Below are positions 7,175 to 17,189 of a stretch of DNA of 36,245 nucleotides, in pieces. Position numbers and translations under genes: made by a program. The notes below the pieces were generated by a model. The model made no database searches. It was not told the DNA's origin and saw nothing but the letters and a program-made list of their open reading frames with translations. The stretch comes from Serratia sp. H1w (GTDB taxonomy: Bacteria; Pseudomonadota; Gammaproteobacteria; Enterobacterales; Enterobacteriaceae): contig NZ_AYMQ01000102.1 of NCBI RefSeq assembly GCF_000633355.1, positions 1 through 36,245 of the forward strand. The letters run 5' to 3'. Position 1 is the stretch's first letter, and every line of letters begins with the position of its first letter.

Positions 7175-7835
7175 AATCGTGCAGGTTCCAGTTACGAAGC
7201 TCGACCGTCTGGTAGCCGAGTAAATGTACAAATTCCTGTACCAGAAGGGGATGCACATCGGCAATCCCGACACCTGGTGCCAGCGCGCTGACTTGTGTCA
7301 TCTGCATTCCGGCATAACCGCAGGGGTTGATGCGTTGGAAAGGGGTGAGATCCATGGCGACATTCAGGGCCAGGCCATGAAATGAGCTGCCTTTACGGAT
7401 CCGCAAACCTAATGAACAAATCTTTTGTTCACCCACGTACACGCCGGGCGCATCCGGGCGCGCGCGTGATTCGATCTTGAAATGGGCGAGGGTATTGATA
7501 ACGGTCTCTTCCAAGGCCGTGACGAGTTGGCGAACACCCACTTTATTGCGTTTAAGATCCACCATCACGTACAGCACCTGCTGGCCGGGGCCGTGATAGG
7601 TGACCTGGCCGCCGCGATCGCTCTGGATCACCGGGATATCGCCTGGCATCAGCAGATGCTCTGCCTTGCCGGCCTGGCCCTGGGTGAACACGGCCTGATG
7701 CTGCACCAGCCACAATTCATCGAGCGTGGATTCGTCGCGGTGATTGGTGAAGCTGTGCATGGCTTGGGATACAGGCTCATAGGGCTGCAACCCCAGCTGA
7801 CGGAGAATGATCGTATTGTGTTGCAAGCGGGGCAT
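7167..7835 (-). CDS. lipB: Octanoyltransferase LipB
   Basis: This 222-residue protein transfers octanoyl from acyl carrier protein to lipoyl domains, the step before LipA. The conserved [12 protein letters not shown] is at 74-85, the catalytic lysine is K138 in [10 protein letters not shown], and the nucleophile is C172 in RINPCGYAG. It is about nine residues longer than E. coli LipB. The ATG at 7835 has no strong ribosome-binding site, but no better start is present. A perfect TATAAT lies 27 bases upstream. The stop overlaps lipA. Confidence 0.95.
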   Translation of the reverse strand: MPRLQHNTIILRQLGLQPYEPVSQAMHSFTNHRDESTLDELWLVQHQAVFTQGQAGKAEHLLMPGDIPVIQSDRGGQVTYHGPGQQVLYVMVDLKRNKVGVRQLVTALEETVINTLAHFKIESRARPDAPGVYVGEQKICSLGLRIRKGSSFHGLALNVAMDLTPFQRINPCGYAGMQMTQVSALAPGVGIADVHPLLVQEFVHLLGYQTVELRNWNLHDYE

Positions 7836-7861
7836 CGTCAGGTTACAGAAGTGGTAAAAAC

Positions 7862-7890
7862 ATTATACCGGGCGCTCTGGCCCGCGACCA
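7862..7890 (-). promoter_or_regulatory. Probable promoter of lipB-lipA
   Basis: The minus strand has TATAAT at 7862-7867, an exact -10 consensus. The -35 at 17-base spacing is weak (TGGTCG, 7885-7890). Transcription would begin around 7855, giving a 5' leader of about 20 bases. Confidence 0.45.
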
Positions 7891-7970
7891 GCATTTATCC
7901 CTGGCGAACCAGGACAACCCGGGCAACGGTGGCGCTGAACCAGGTTGGCTGGCAGGGAGTTATGCTGTAA

Positions 7971-8237
7971 TTACAGCACCATACGGACAATTTCAATGTT
8001 GCCCAACTCTTCATATAACGTTTCCACCTGATCGATATGGGTGGCGGTGATGGTGATGGAAACGGAGTGGTAGTTGCCTTTGCTGCTCGGTTTAACCTGC
8101 GGGTTGTAATCCCCTGGAGCATGGCGCTGTACCACTTCAACCACCTGGTCTACCAGCTCGGGGTGTGCCAGGCCCATTACCTTGTAGGTAAAGGTACAAG
8201 GGAATTCGAGCAGTTCGTTCAGTTTAGTTTTTTGCAT
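7971..8237 (-). CDS. ybeD: Conserved protein YbeD (UPF0250)
   Basis: The 88-residue product begins [14 protein letters not shown] and is almost identical to E. coli YbeD along its length. It is a small alpha/beta protein resembling regulatory ACT-type domains; its function is not established. GGAG lies just upstream of the ATG. It sits between dacA and lipB as in E. coli, 102 bases after dacA with a hairpin in the gap. Confidence 0.94.
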   Translation of the reverse strand: MQKTKLNELLEFPCTFTYKVMGLAHPELVDQVVEVVQRHAPGDYNPQVKPSSKGNYHSVSITITATHIDQVETLYEELGNIEIVRMVL

Positions 8238-8274
8238 GTGGGTGCGCTCCAGCTGTGGCGGATCTCTAAATTAT

Positions 8275-8296
8275 AACTCCCGCCGGAGCGGGAGTT
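8275..8296. repeat. Stem-loop between dacA and ybeD
   Basis: AACTCCCGC (8275-8283) pairs perfectly with GCGGGAGTT (8288-8296) around CGGA. On the minus strand it is followed by ATAATTTAG, not a proper T tract, so it may be a weak terminator or a stem that protects dacA mRNA. Confidence 0.55.
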
Positions 8297-8339
8297 AGTG
8301 TTAATTGTTATATGGGGCTGAAATCAGCCGATTCAAGGG

Positions 8340-9551
8340 TTAGCCGAACCAGTGATGGAACATCAGGCGGATATAATCCACGATACGGCCAAAGAAACCC
8401 CCTTCTTTCACTTCGTTCAGCACCACCAGCGGGCGCTGATCGATGGTCTTGCCATCCAGCTGGAAGTTAATGGTGCCGACCACCTGGTTTTTGGCCAGTG
8501 GGGCATGGATTTCCGGCGTATTCAGCACATAGCTGGCTTTCAGATCTTTCATGCGGCCGCGTGGGATGGTCAGGTAGGCATCTTTGTCTACGCCGAGCTC
8601 TACGCGATCGGCATCACCGAACCACACGGGTTCAGAGGCGAACTCTTTGCCTGCTTTCAATGGCGCAACGGTTTCAAAGAAGCGGAAGCCCCAGGTCAGC
8701 AGTTTTTTGCTTTCGGTTTCGCGGCCTTTGTAGGTACGGCCACCCAGCACGGCGGAGATCAGACGCATCTGGCCTTCGGTTGCCGATGCTACCAGGTTAT
8801 AACCCGCCGAGTTGGTATGGCCGGTTTTGATCCCATCGACGTTCAGGCTGGTATCCCACAGCAGACCGTTACGGTTCAGCTGACGGATATTGTTAAAGGT
8901 GAACTCTTTTTCTTTATAGATAGCGTATTCGTCTGGCACATCGCGGATCAGCGCCTGGCCGATCAGCGCCATATCGCGCGCCGAGCTGAACTGACCTTCC
9001 GCATCCAGACCGTGTACGGTCTGGAAGTGGGTGTTTTGCAAACCGAGTTGCTTGACGTAGGTGTTCATCAGGTTAACGAACGCATCCTGGCTGCCGGCGA
9101 CGTAGTCAGCCATCGCGACACAGGCATCGTTACCAGATTGCAGGTTGATACCACGGGTCAGCTTGGAAACCGGCACGCGGTCGCCCGGCTTGAGGAACAT
9201 CAGCGAGGAACCTTTGAATACCGGATTGCCGGTAGCCCAGGCGTCCTGACCGACGGTAACCATATCTTCCTGGCCAATCTTGCCGGATTTCAGCGCCTGG
9301 CCGATGACGTAGCTGGTCATCATTTTGGTCAGGCTGGCTGGATCGCGACGTGCATCGGCGTTTGATTCCGCCAACACTTTACCGGAGTTGTAATCAATCA
9401 GGATGTAGGCCTCAGCATCAATCTGCGGCACACCCGGGATCATGGTTTTAATATTAACGTCGTCTGCGTGGGCAACTGACGCTGCGCTGAGCGCGATGGC
9501 CGTGCCAAGCGTGAGGCTTTTGATTAAGCGAAAAGAGGTTACCTGTTTCAT
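8340..9551 (-). CDS. dacA: D-alanyl-D-alanine carboxypeptidase DacA (PBP5)
   Basis: This 403-residue periplasmic enzyme removes the terminal D-alanine of peptidoglycan pentapeptides. A signal peptide ends at about VAHA-DD (29/30). The penicillin-binding motifs are S73-L-T-K76, S139-G-N141 and K242-T-G244. The C-terminus ends in an amphipathic helix ([14 protein letters not shown]) that anchors it to the inner membrane. Length and order of motifs match E. coli PBP5. The 257-base gap upstream contains two short palindromic repeats, and dacA probably has its own promoter there. Confidence 0.97.
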   Translation of the reverse strand: MKQVTSFRLIKSLTLGTAIALSAASVAHADDVNIKTMIPGVPQIDAEAYILIDYNSGKVLAESNADARRDPASLTKMMTSYVIGQALKSGKIGQEDMVTVGQDAWATGNPVFKGSSLMFLKPGDRVPVSKLTRGINLQSGNDACVAMADYVAGSQDAFVNLMNTYVKQLGLQNTHFQTVHGLDAEGQFSSARDMALIGQALIRDVPDEYAIYKEKEFTFNNIRQLNRNGLLWDTSLNVDGIKTGHTNSAGYNLVASATEGQMRLISAVLGGRTYKGRETESKKLLTWGFRFFETVAPLKAGKEFASEPVWFGDADRVELGVDKDAYLTIPRGRMKDLKASYVLNTPEIHAPLAKNQVVGTINFQLDGKTIDQRPLVVLNEVKEGGFFGRIVDYIRLMFHHWFG

Positions 9552-9695
9552 GATCGGGACTACAACACCGTAAAAGTTAAGTTAAAAAACGAGTCACACT
9601 ATAGCAGACGGGGCCCCGGCAGGCATTAGCCAATGGGCCAACTGATAAGCGTTTACACAGATTTACCTGAAAGAAAATGTTTCAGCACCCGCCAC

Positions 9696-9717
9696 GTAGG
9701 GGCGTTGCATGCTGCGG
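9696..9717. repeat. GGGGCGC-TGCATGC short palindromic repeat, copy 1
   Basis: The sequence GTAGGGGCGTTGCATGCTGC recurs with one or two changes at 20548, 33133 and 36164. It is a quasi-palindrome with GCATGC at its centre. Confidence 0.7.
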
Positions 9718-9754
9718 CAGATGACAGCCGGTTGGATAATCAATGGACTAAATC

Positions 9755-9774
9755 GGGTCGAACATGTTCGACCC
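9755..9774. repeat. Perfect 20-bp palindrome
   Basis: GGGTCGAACATGTTCGACCC reads the same on both strands and is followed by CCTAC. It lies 34 bases downstream of rlpA on the minus strand and has no T tract, so it is more likely a dispersed repeat than a terminator. Confidence 0.75.
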
Positions 9775-9808
9775 CTACAAACTCAACCCTCTGATTTATC
9801 TATCGCGT

Positions 9809-10888
9809 TTAAGGGGCGGCAGTAATAAAGGATTGTTGTTGTGCCTCACTGGCCAGGCGCTGTTGCAACTGCGCCGCTTGCTGACGATTGCTGAACGGGC
9901 CAAGCTGCACGCGATAGACAGCGCCATTGGCGGCAACCTTGCCGGGAACGCCAAACTGCTGGCTCAGCTGTTGTTGCCAGCTTTGCGCACGTTCGGCATT
10001 GCTCAGGGCACCAACTTGTACGACATAGCTACCGCTGGCACTACTGGCTGCGGCGGCGCTAGCTGCGACCGGGGCGGCAGTCGGTGCGCTAATCACCGGC
10101 TGAGGTTCAGTCCCTTCCAAGACGCCAGGGGCTAACGGTTGCGGTGCGCCAAGGAAACCACCGCTGCGGCCGCTGGAGGCCACTGGGATAGTGTCATTTC
10201 CGTTCATGCTGCCGCTGTCCATTGTTTGAGTGACAGGGGCGGCAACCGGTGCGGCTTGCTGCATCTGAGTGTCCATACCACCGCCGGAATCGAGATCCGG
10301 GCGTGGCGGCAGGGCATAGCTCTGTTTGGCGACGACGGTACCCACGGTGCCTGGGCCGCTCAATGTGCCGTCTGGGGCGACGCTGATAAAGTCGACTTTC
10401 ACCTTGGTGTTATTAGACAGGTTGAGGCGGTCGGCCGCGGCTTTGGACAGATCGATAATCCGGCCTGAGGTGTAAGGGCCACGATCGTTTACACGTACCA
10501 CCAGTTGACGGCCATTGGCCAGGTTGGTGACGCGCACATAGCTTGGGATAGGTAAGGTCGGATGCGCGGCGGTCAGCGCATTGGGATCGAACTGCTCGCC
10601 AATAGCGGTGGTGTTGCCGTTGGCCTCTTCGCCGTACCAGGCTGCCAGGCCGGTTTGCGAGAAGTTCTGCGGGTTCTGCACGATACGATAAGTGTCGCCA
10701 TTAACCTTATAATCCTGCATCGTGCCAGGGTTATAGGGTTCATAGTGAGGCTCCACGCCGCCGATTTCGGTCACCGGGCCGTTGTAGGCTTGTTGCACCG
10801 GTGCCTGTGTTTCTTCCGTTGTGGTCACACAGCCGGAAAGTAATACCGCAGCAGCAACCGCGCCGACCCAAAGCCATTCCTTACGCAT
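9809..10888 (-). CDS. rlpA: Septal ring lytic transglycosylase RlpA (lipoprotein)
   Basis: The 359-residue precursor has a lipoprotein signal peptide with lipobox LSGC (C20). A double-psi beta-barrel domain at about 78-165 contains GLAAWYGEE and VRVNDRGPY, and a proline/alanine-rich linker follows. A C-terminal SPOR domain (about 285-355, SYVVQVGALSNAERA) binds denuded peptidoglycan at division sites. The gene directly follows mrdB with 10 bases between and ends the rsfS-to-rlpA series of closely spaced genes. Confidence 0.95.
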   Translation of the reverse strand: MRKEWLWVGAVAAAVLLSGCVTTTEETQAPVQQAYNGPVTEIGGVEPHYEPYNPGTMQDYKVNGDTYRIVQNPQNFSQTGLAAWYGEEANGNTTAIGEQFDPNALTAAHPTLPIPSYVRVTNLANGRQLVVRVNDRGPYTSGRIIDLSKAAADRLNLSNNTKVKVDFISVAPDGTLSGPGTVGTVVAKQSYALPPRPDLDSGGGMDTQMQQAAPVAAPVTQTMDSGSMNGNDTIPVASSGRSGGFLGAPQPLAPGVLEGTEPQPVISAPTAAPVAASAAAASSASGSYVVQVGALSNAERAQSWQQQLSQQFGVPGKVAANGAVYRVQLGPFSNRQQAAQLQQRLASEAQQQSFITAAP

Positions 10889-10898
10889 TGCACACCTC

Positions 10899-12011
10899 TT
10901 ATAGATTTTTAGACAACATTTTCCGATGCGTGTGGATCGACATCACGATGCCGAACCCAGCCATGAGTACGATCAGCGCCGAACCCCCGTAACTGACCAA
11001 AGGCAAAGGTACGCCAACTACCGGTAAAATACCACTGACCATACCAATGTTAACAAACACATAGACGAACAGGATCAGCATCAGTCCACCGACCATCACG
11101 CGGCCAAAGGTGGTCTGTGCCTTGGCGGCGATCATCAGCCCGCGGATAATCACCAGTAGATACAGCAACAGCAGTACCAGCACGCCAATCAGGCCAAGCT
11201 CTTCTGCCAATACTGCAAAGATAAAGTCGGTGTGACGTTCCGGCAGGAACTCCAACTGGGACTGCGTACCATGCAGCCAGCCTTTCCCTGACAGCCCGCC
11301 GGAGCCGATGGCGATTTTCGACTGAATAATATGGTAGCCAGCCCCTAACGGATCGCTTTCCGGATCGAGCAGCATCATCACGCGGTCACGCTGATAGCCG
11401 TGCATCAGGAAGAACCACAGGACGGGAATAAAGGCAGCCAACGCCACGGCCGCTACGGCGATCAGCTTCCAGCTCATCCCCGACAGGAACAGCACAAACA
11501 GACCGGAGGCGGCGATCAGGATCGACGTCCCCAGATCGGGCTGTGCGGCAACCAACAAGGTTGGCAGGAAAATCAGCACCAGTGCGATGCCGGTGTTCTT
11601 CAGCGAAGGGGGGCACACGTCACGGTTCATAAAGCGTGCTACCATCAGCGGCACGGCGATCTTGGCGATTTCCGAAGGCTGGAAGCGCACAAAGCCCAGA
11701 TCCAGCCAGCGCTGTGCCCCTTTACTGATTTGGCCGAAGGCGTCCACCAGAATCAGCAGGATCACGCAGAAAATATACAGGTAGGGCGCCCAGCTTTCAT
11801 AAACCCGCGGTGGGATTTGCGCCATCACGCCCATCACGATCAGCCCCATCAGGATCTGACCGATTTTGCGTTCCATCATGCCCATATCCTGGCCGCTGGC
11901 GCTCCACATCACCACGGAGCTGTAGACCAGCAGGGCCAGAATAAACAACAGGAATGTGGGGTCGATATGGATTTTGGTCCAGATTGAGCCCTTTTGTTGG
12001 CTTTCAGTCAT
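10899..12011 (-). CDS. mrdB: Peptidoglycan glycosyltransferase RodA (MrdB)
   Basis: This 370-residue SEDS protein with about ten membrane helices polymerises glycan strands for lateral wall growth with PBP2. Recognisable segments are [20 protein letters not shown], the [14 protein letters not shown] loop and [12 protein letters not shown] near the end. The length equals that of E. coli RodA. It lies eight bases after mrdA and ten before rlpA, so the three are one transcript. Confidence 0.97.
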   Translation of the reverse strand: MTESQQKGSIWTKIHIDPTFLLFILALLVYSSVVMWSASGQDMGMMERKIGQILMGLIVMGVMAQIPPRVYESWAPYLYIFCVILLILVDAFGQISKGAQRWLDLGFVRFQPSEIAKIAVPLMVARFMNRDVCPPSLKNTGIALVLIFLPTLLVAAQPDLGTSILIAASGLFVLFLSGMSWKLIAVAAVALAAFIPVLWFFLMHGYQRDRVMMLLDPESDPLGAGYHIIQSKIAIGSGGLSGKGWLHGTQSQLEFLPERHTDFIFAVLAEELGLIGVLVLLLLYLLVIIRGLMIAAKAQTTFGRVMVGGLMLILFVYVFVNIGMVSGILPVVGVPLPLVSYGGSALIVLMAGFGIVMSIHTHRKMLSKNL

Positions 12012-12019
12012 GTTGTCCC

Positions 12020-13915
12020 TTAATCACCTTCTATACCTGGCGGCAGCGGTACTGCATCCGGTAATTGCGTATTGTTGTCGCCCAACAGGATGTGGTCGAG
12101 GATTTGGCGGGTAATGGTACCTACCGCCGGGCCTGAACCGCCGTTCTCCAAAATGATGGCGACTGAAACCGTCGGGTTGTCAAACGGCGCAAAGGCGGTC
12201 ATCAATTTATGGTCTCGCAGGTGCTCAGCGAGTTTATGGGCGTTATAGGTTTCATAGCCGAATACCTGTGCGGTACCCGATTTTGCCGCGGCTTTATACG
12301 GTGTCTTTTCAAAGAACTTGCGTGCCGTGCCGTTAGGCCGGTTGGCAACGCCGTACATGCCGTCTTTGGCTATTTCCCAGAAGCCTGAATGAATATCGCC
12401 GATTTGCTTGGTCTCTTTCTGCCGGAACGGCACCAATACGCCGTTGATCTTGGTACTTTGCAGCAGGTGCGGATCTTTGACGTTACCGTCGTTAATCAGG
12501 GTGTTCAGCGCCTTGGACATCTGGATCGGCGTCGCGGTCCAGTAGCCCTGGCCGATGCCCACCGGGATGGTGTCGCCCTGATACCACGGTTTCTTGTAAC
12601 GTTTGAATTTCCAGTCGCGCGTTGGCATCAGGCCTGAACGCTCTTCGGAAAGATCGATGCCGGTATATTCGCCGTAGCCGAACTTGGTCAGCCAGCTGGA
12701 CAGGCGATCGATCCCCATATCGTAAGCCACCTGATAGAAGTAGGTATCCGCAGATTCCTCCAGCGCTTTGGTGACGTTGAGGCGGCCATGCCCCCATTTT
12801 TTCCAGTCGCGGAAGCGTTTCTCTGAGCCTGGCAATTGCCACCAGCCTGGATCGAACACGACGGTATTTTTGGTGATCACTCCGGCGCTCAGGGCGGAAA
12901 CGGCAATGTAGGGTTTGACCGTGGAAGCCGGTGGATAAACCCCTTGGGTAGCGCGGTTGATCAGCGGGCGGTTCGGATCGTTGAGCAGCCCTTGATAATC
13001 CTTGTTGGAGATACCGTCAACAAACAGGTTCGGATCGTAGCTGGGGTTGGAAACCATCGCCAAAATGCCCCCGGTACGCGGATCGCTGACCACCACGGCG
13101 GCACGGCTGCCTACCAGCAACTGTTCGATATAGCGTTGCAGGTTGAGATCCAGCGTCAGATAAACGTCTTTGCCAGCGGAAGGCGGTTGCTCGTGCAACT
13201 GGCGGATCACCCGGCCACGGTTGTTGACTTCAACCTCTTCATAGCCGGTTTTGCCATGCAGGACATCTTCGTAGAAGCGTTCGATCCCCAGCTTGCCAAT
13301 ATCATGGGTAGCGGCGTAGTTACGTAACTGGCCGTCTTTGTCCAGGCGTTCAACGTCGCGGTCGTTAATTTTCGACACATAGCCGATCACGTGAGTGAGG
13401 GCAGACCCATAGGGATAGTAGCGACGTTGATAACCTTTGACTTCCGCGCCGGGGAAGCGGAATTGGTTGACCGCAAAGCGGGCCACCTGCACTTCGGTCA
13501 GCGGCGTTTTTACCGGGATCGACACGAAACGGCGCGAGCGCTTGCGCTCTTTTTCAAAGTTGGCGATATCGTCGTCGGTGAGATCGACTACCGGGCGCAG
13601 GGCTTCCAGCGTGGCTTTCAGATCGTCCACTTTTTCTGGCATCAGTTCCAACTGGTAAATGGTGCGGTTAAGCGCCAGCGGTGTGCCGTTACGATCGTAA
13701 ATAATGCCGCGGCTGGGGGCGATAGGCAGTAGTTTGATGCGGTTTTCGTTGGAGCGGGTGCGGTAATCTTCAAAACGAACGATTTGCAGATTATACAGAT
13801 TGGCAATCAGGACGCCTGTCAGCACCAGAATGATAAAAAACGCCACCACGGCGCGGCGTACAAACAGGGCGGACTCGGCCGTATAGTCGCGAAAAGGGTT
13901 ACGTTCTATTTTCAT
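12020..13915 (-). CDS. mrdA: Penicillin-binding protein 2 (MrdA)
   Basis: This 631-residue peptidoglycan transpeptidase works with RodA in the elongasome. It has one N-terminal membrane helix (about 21-44), a pedestal domain, and a transpeptidase domain with S331-T-V-K334, S388-A-D390 and K545-S-G547. The length is within two residues of E. coli PBP2. It starts 37 bases downstream of the rlmH stop and is followed by mrdB after eight bases. Confidence 0.97.
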   Translation of the reverse strand: MKIERNPFRDYTAESALFVRRAVVAFFIILVLTGVLIANLYNLQIVRFEDYRTRSNENRIKLLPIAPSRGIIYDRNGTPLALNRTIYQLELMPEKVDDLKATLEALRPVVDLTDDDIANFEKERKRSRRFVSIPVKTPLTEVQVARFAVNQFRFPGAEVKGYQRRYYPYGSALTHVIGYVSKINDRDVERLDKDGQLRNYAATHDIGKLGIERFYEDVLHGKTGYEEVEVNNRGRVIRQLHEQPPSAGKDVYLTLDLNLQRYIEQLLVGSRAAVVVSDPRTGGILAMVSNPSYDPNLFVDGISNKDYQGLLNDPNRPLINRATQGVYPPASTVKPYIAVSALSAGVITKNTVVFDPGWWQLPGSEKRFRDWKKWGHGRLNVTKALEESADTYFYQVAYDMGIDRLSSWLTKFGYGEYTGIDLSEERSGLMPTRDWKFKRYKKPWYQGDTIPVGIGQGYWTATPIQMSKALNTLINDGNVKDPHLLQSTKINGVLVPFRQKETKQIGDIHSGFWEIAKDGMYGVANRPNGTARKFFEKTPYKAAAKSGTAQVFGYETYNAHKLAEHLRDHKLMTAFAPFDNPTVSVAIILENGGSGPAVGTITRQILDHILLGDNNTQLPDAVPLPPGIEGD

Positions 13916-13952
13916 CCCGCTGCTTTTTTCACTCTGTAACTATCACCACCGG

Positions 13953-14423
13953 TTACTCCCGGTGGTAAGGATGATTGGTAGTAATACTCCAGGCGCGGTA
14001 GAGGCTCTCGGCCACCAAAACACGCACTAAAGGATGTGGCAACGTTAACGGGGAAAGCGACCAGCTCTGCTCGGCGGCGGCTTTACAGGCCGGAGACAGC
14101 CCCTCAGGGCCACCAATCAGCAGGCTGACGTTGCGGCCATCCTGCTTCCAGCGTTCGAGCTGCTGTGCCAACTGGGGCGTTTCCCACGGGGTTCCTGGAA
14201 TATCCAGCGTAACGATGCGGTTGCCTTTGCCCACCGCTGCCAGCATCTGCTCGCCTTCCTTTTCCAGAATGCGTTTGATATCCGCATTCTTGCCGCGTTT
14301 GCCTGCCGGGATCTCGGTCAGCTCAAACGGCATATCTTTTGGAAAGCGATGCAGGTAATCCATAAAGCCGGTCTGCACCCAGTCGGGCATTTTGGTGCCG
14401 ACTGCAACCAATTGCAGTTTCAC
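13953..14423 (-). CDS. rlmH: 23S rRNA pseudouridine-1915 N3-methyltransferase RlmH
   Basis: The 156-residue SPOUT-fold methyltransferase begins [13 protein letters not shown]. The SAM-binding knot contains [12 protein letters not shown] and the C-terminus [18 protein letters not shown]. It modifies the stalk of 23S rRNA helix 69 on the assembled 70S ribosome. It starts three bases after rsfS ends, so both are co-translated. A hairpin CCACCG/CGGTGG straddles its stop codon (about 13948-13967) but has no T tract. Confidence 0.96.
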   Translation of the reverse strand: MKLQLVAVGTKMPDWVQTGFMDYLHRFPKDMPFELTEIPAGKRGKNADIKRILEKEGEQMLAAVGKGNRIVTLDIPGTPWETPQLAQQLERWKQDGRNVSLLIGGPEGLSPACKAAAEQSWSLSPLTLPHPLVRVLVAESLYRAWSITTNHPYHRE

Positions 14424-14426
14424 CGC

Positions 14427-14744
14427 TTAACTCCAGAGCTTTTCCAGTTCGTACAGCTGACGACTTTCTTCCTGCATCACGTGCACAATCACTTCGCCCA
14501 GGTCGACTACGACCCAGTCGGAAACGGCCTGGCCTTTCATGCCATACAGTTCCATACCGGCGGCACGAGCTTCTTGCACAACGTGCTCGGCGATCGACAT
14601 TACATGGCGGCTCGAGGTGCCGGTACAGATGATCATGCAGTCGGTGATGCTGGATTTACCCTGAACATTCAGAGCGATAATATCCTGGCCTTTCAGGTCA
14701 TCAATTTTATCGATGACGAAATCTTGGAGCGCTTTACCTTGCAA
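14427..14744 (-). CDS. rsfS: Ribosomal silencing factor RsfS
   Basis: The 105-residue product begins (M)[19 protein letters not shown] and is near-identical to E. coli RsfS through [15 protein letters not shown]. It binds ribosomal protein uL14 (L14) and blocks subunit joining in poor conditions. The initiation codon is TTG at 14744, chosen because AAGGGGGAA lies about five bases upstream and because the protein then aligns end to end with E. coli. No ATG is available near the conserved start. It opens the rsfS-rlmH-mrdA-mrdB-rlpA gene string. The E. coli neighbour cobC is missing; its place holds a structured non-coding gap. Confidence 0.95.
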   Translation of the reverse strand: MQGKALQDFVIDKIDDLKGQDIIALNVQGKSSITDCMIICTGTSSRHVMSIAEHVVQEARAAGMELYGMKGQAVSDWVVVDLGEVIVHVMQEESRQLYELEKLWS

Positions 14745-14835
14745 AGGTTCCCCCTTGGGAGTGTTCTGTTCATCAGGACGCTATGGGCAACTGCCCAAAG
14801 TCACTGGCCTGAATCGTGATGGTTTCGGCAGGATG

Positions 14836-14892
14836 CCGCTGAAAGCCTGCTGGTTTTGCCCAGCTAGCCAAGGTCCTTGGGGTTTTCAGCGG
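14836..14892 (-). other. Candidate three-way-junction RNA in the nadD-rsfS gap
   Basis: CCGCTGAAA (14836-14844) is exactly complementary to TTTCAGCGG (14884-14892). Between these arms lie two smaller inverted repeats: GCTGG/CCAGC (14849-14864) and CCAAG/CTTGG (14868-14880). Together they would fold as a closed stem with two inner hairpins. It lies 37 bases after nadD and about 90 before the rsfS start. No T tract follows on either strand, so it is not a simple terminator. Confidence 0.45.
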
Positions 14893-14928
14893 ATACCTGA
14901 AAAATAGCGGCGCAGTATAGCATGCGGC

Positions 14929-15591
14929 CTATCGATATAAACCCTGTAACTCGATATAACGCTGCACAGAGCGTGGCAGTAAATCGTCACAGCTGATGCC
15001 TTGATGACGACGCTGGCGTATCTCGGTGGCGGATATCTCCAGTAAGGGGGTATCAGCCAGGTAAATAAACCCGTGCGGCTGGCGGCTGAGCAGGGTGGCA
15101 TCGGCGATCTGGTGCCGTTCCAGCCAGCGTTGCAGCGCTTGTGTCTCCATCTGCTGCTGGTAGCCTGGGCGCGCCAGCACCAGCAGGTGGCAGACGTGCA
15201 GCAGATCTTGCCAGCGGTGCCATTGGTGCAGGCTCAGCAGCGAATCCTGGCCAATGATAAACGCCAGAGGCGCTGCGGCGCCACGTTCTTTACGAATCGT
15301 TTCGAAAGTCTCGATGGTGTAAGACGGGGTGGTGCGGTGCAATTCGCGATCGTCCACGGTAAACAACGGATTACCGGCGATGGCCAGCTCCACCATGGTG
15401 AGCCGCTGCTGTGCGTTGGCTTCTGGCTGTGGGCGATGTGGCGGTACATGGTTGGGCAGCAACGTGACCTGCTTGAGACCCACATCTTTAGCCAACGCTT
15501 CCACCGGGCGCAAATGGCCGTAGTGGATCGGATCGAAGGTACCCCCGAAAAAGGCGTGCAGAGAATGTGGCTGTTGCGGGCTAGTAGGCAT
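14929..15591 (-). CDS. nadD: Nicotinate-nucleotide adenylyltransferase NadD
   Basis: The 220-residue enzyme joins nicotinate mononucleotide and ATP to give NaAD in NAD synthesis. It has the nucleotidyltransferase motif [12 protein letters not shown] near residue 15 and the second motif ISATEIRQR near 185. The start at 15591 ([10 protein letters not shown]) is preferred; the open frame continues upstream only because it overlaps holA. It overlaps the holA stop by 11 bases, so the two are translationally linked. Confidence 0.96.
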   Translation of the reverse strand: MPTSPQQPHSLHAFFGGTFDPIHYGHLRPVEALAKDVGLKQVTLLPNHVPPHRPQPEANAQQRLTMVELAIAGNPLFTVDDRELHRTTPSYTIETFETIRKERGAAAPLAFIIGQDSLLSLHQWHRWQDLLHVCHLLVLARPGYQQQMETQALQRWLERHQIADATLLSRQPHGFIYLADTPLLEISATEIRQRRHQGISCDDLLPRSVQRYIELQGLYR

Positions 15592-16615
15592 CGGAGACGC
15601 TCGTGGCCAGAGGTTTGCCGCATAGTAACATCGACAGGGTTTCCAGCTCCGGCCACACCGACTGGCCGTAGTCTTTCTTGAGGGTGAGCTCAATTTGCGC
15701 CAGTAGATGCACCGCTTGCCGCAACTGCTGACCCGACAGGCGTTGCAGAGCCTGAGTGATCAGGCTACGGCGGTTTTGCCAGACCTTTAGCTGATCGAAC
15801 AGTGTACGTAGCGGGGTGTTAGCCATGTGGCGTTGCAGGTTCAGCAGCATCAGCAGTTCCCGTTGCAGGGTACGCAGCAGGATCACCGGCTCGACATCCT
15901 CTTGTTGCAGTTGCCGCAGGATATGCCAGGCACGTTTGCTTTTGCCTGCCAGCAGGGCATCCAGCCAGTGGAATGGGCTGAAGTGGGCGGCATCGTTGAC
16001 CGCCTGCTCTACACGGGGCAGCGTCAGTTTGCCATCAGGATGCAGCAGCGACAGCCGTTCCAACGCCTGCGAAAGTGCCAGCAGGTTGCCTTCATAGCAG
16101 TAACACAGCAACTGATTGGCCGCGTCATCAAGATCCAGCTGCATCGATTTGGCTCGCTGGGCAACCCAGCGCGGCAGTTGGGCCTGCTCCGGCGTTTGGC
16201 AACTGACCATGGCACCGTTGGCGCTGAGTGCCTTGAACCAGGCGCTGTTCTCCTGCGCTTTGGTCAGGCGCGGGCCGCGCAGGACCAATAGGATATCGTC
16301 ATGCAGCAAAGCTGCCAGCTTGACCAACTGCTCACCGATCGGGGCCGTTGGGCCATTCTCGGGAAAAATCAGCAGCAGGGTTTGTCGGCTGGCAAACAGG
16401 CTCATGGCCTGGCAGATGCTGAAGATGGCATCCCAGTCGGTATGGACATCCAGGGAAATGCTGTAATGCTCGGTGAACTGCTGCTGTTGGGCGGCCTGAC
16501 GGATCAGATCCTGGCTTTCCTGTAGCAGCAAGGGTTCATTCCCGCTTAATAAATAACAAGCGCGCAGCCCCTCTCGGAGCTGCGCGGCAAGTTGTTCAGG
16601 ATAAAGACGGATCAT
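15581..16615 (-). CDS. holA: DNA polymerase III delta subunit HolA
   Basis: The 344-residue clamp-loader subunit opens the beta sliding clamp. It begins [17 protein letters not shown] and has the expected FPENGP segment and the C-terminal [14 protein letters not shown] region. It is one residue longer than E. coli delta. Its start overlaps the lptE stop in an ATGA arrangement (16612-16615) and its end overlaps nadD. Confidence 0.96.
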   Translation of the reverse strand: MIRLYPEQLAAQLREGLRACYLLSGNEPLLLQESQDLIRQAAQQQQFTEHYSISLDVHTDWDAIFSICQAMSLFASRQTLLLIFPENGPTAPIGEQLVKLAALLHDDILLVLRGPRLTKAQENSAWFKALSANGAMVSCQTPEQAQLPRWVAQRAKSMQLDLDDAANQLLCYCYEGNLLALSQALERLSLLHPDGKLTLPRVEQAVNDAAHFSPFHWLDALLAGKSKRAWHILRQLQQEDVEPVILLRTLQRELLMLLNLQRHMANTPLRTLFDQLKVWQNRRSLITQALQRLSGQQLRQAVHLLAQIELTLKKDYGQSVWPELETLSMLLCGKPLATSVSDAY

Positions 16616-17175
16616 TGTGCAGCAGCACTGGCCGCTTTTTCACCAGCGATGGCGGCTTTCTCTTGCGAGTCTTGCACCGCTGCGTGCACCGCCAGCATCT
16701 TACGCAGAATTTGCTGGGCAGCCTGCTCACGCATTTCCTGCATGATGATGTCCTGCTCGGAATCTTTGGCCAGGGCGGTCAACGGGTTATCAAAGAACGA
16801 GCGGAAGACTTTGACATTAATTGGGTAAATGTCATGGCCTGGGATCAGCACCTGAGCCTGTACCGTCATCACCAATTGATACTCCGCCGTTTTACCATCC
16901 TGGAAGATCGACACCGTATCCTGGCTTTGCGTCGAACTGACGATGCGCAGTGACGGGACTTCCTTGTGGGCCGGATCGTATTTGACCACTTTTGCACCGC
17001 TCAGACGCAATTGCTCACGTACCGCACGGGTCAATGGGCCAAAGGGATCGTAGCTGTCCAGGATCAGCGTATGCAATTCTGTGGGCACCTGCGCGTTGCC
17101 GCGCAGATGAAAACCGCAGCCGGCGGTGACAAGCACCGCCAACCCCAGCAACAACGTCAGAATACGAAGTCGCAC
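16612..17175 (-). CDS. lptE: LPS-assembly lipoprotein LptE
   Basis: This 187-residue outer-membrane lipoprotein plugs the LptD barrel. The signal peptide ends in VTAGC (lipid-attached C19), followed by GFHLRG as in E. coli (GWHLRD). The region [28 protein letters not shown] is strongly conserved. The alanine-rich end ([12 protein letters not shown]) differs from the threonine-rich E. coli tail. It lies 14 bases after leuS and overlaps holA by four bases. Confidence 0.95.
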   Translation of the reverse strand: MRLRILTLLLGLAVLVTAGCGFHLRGNAQVPTELHTLILDSYDPFGPLTRAVREQLRLSGAKVVKYDPAHKEVPSLRIVSSTQSQDTVSIFQDGKTAEYQLVMTVQAQVLIPGHDIYPINVKVFRSFFDNPLTALAKDSEQDIIMQEMREQAAQQILRKMLAVHAAVQDSQEKAAIAGEKAASAAAQ

Positions 17176-17189
17176 AAAGCCTCCTTGTG

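Noticed and set aside
14784-14797. TGGGCA/TGCCCA palindrome upstream of rsfS
   Set aside because: The loop is only two bases and there is no T tract; it may be part of the larger leader but cannot be supported alone.
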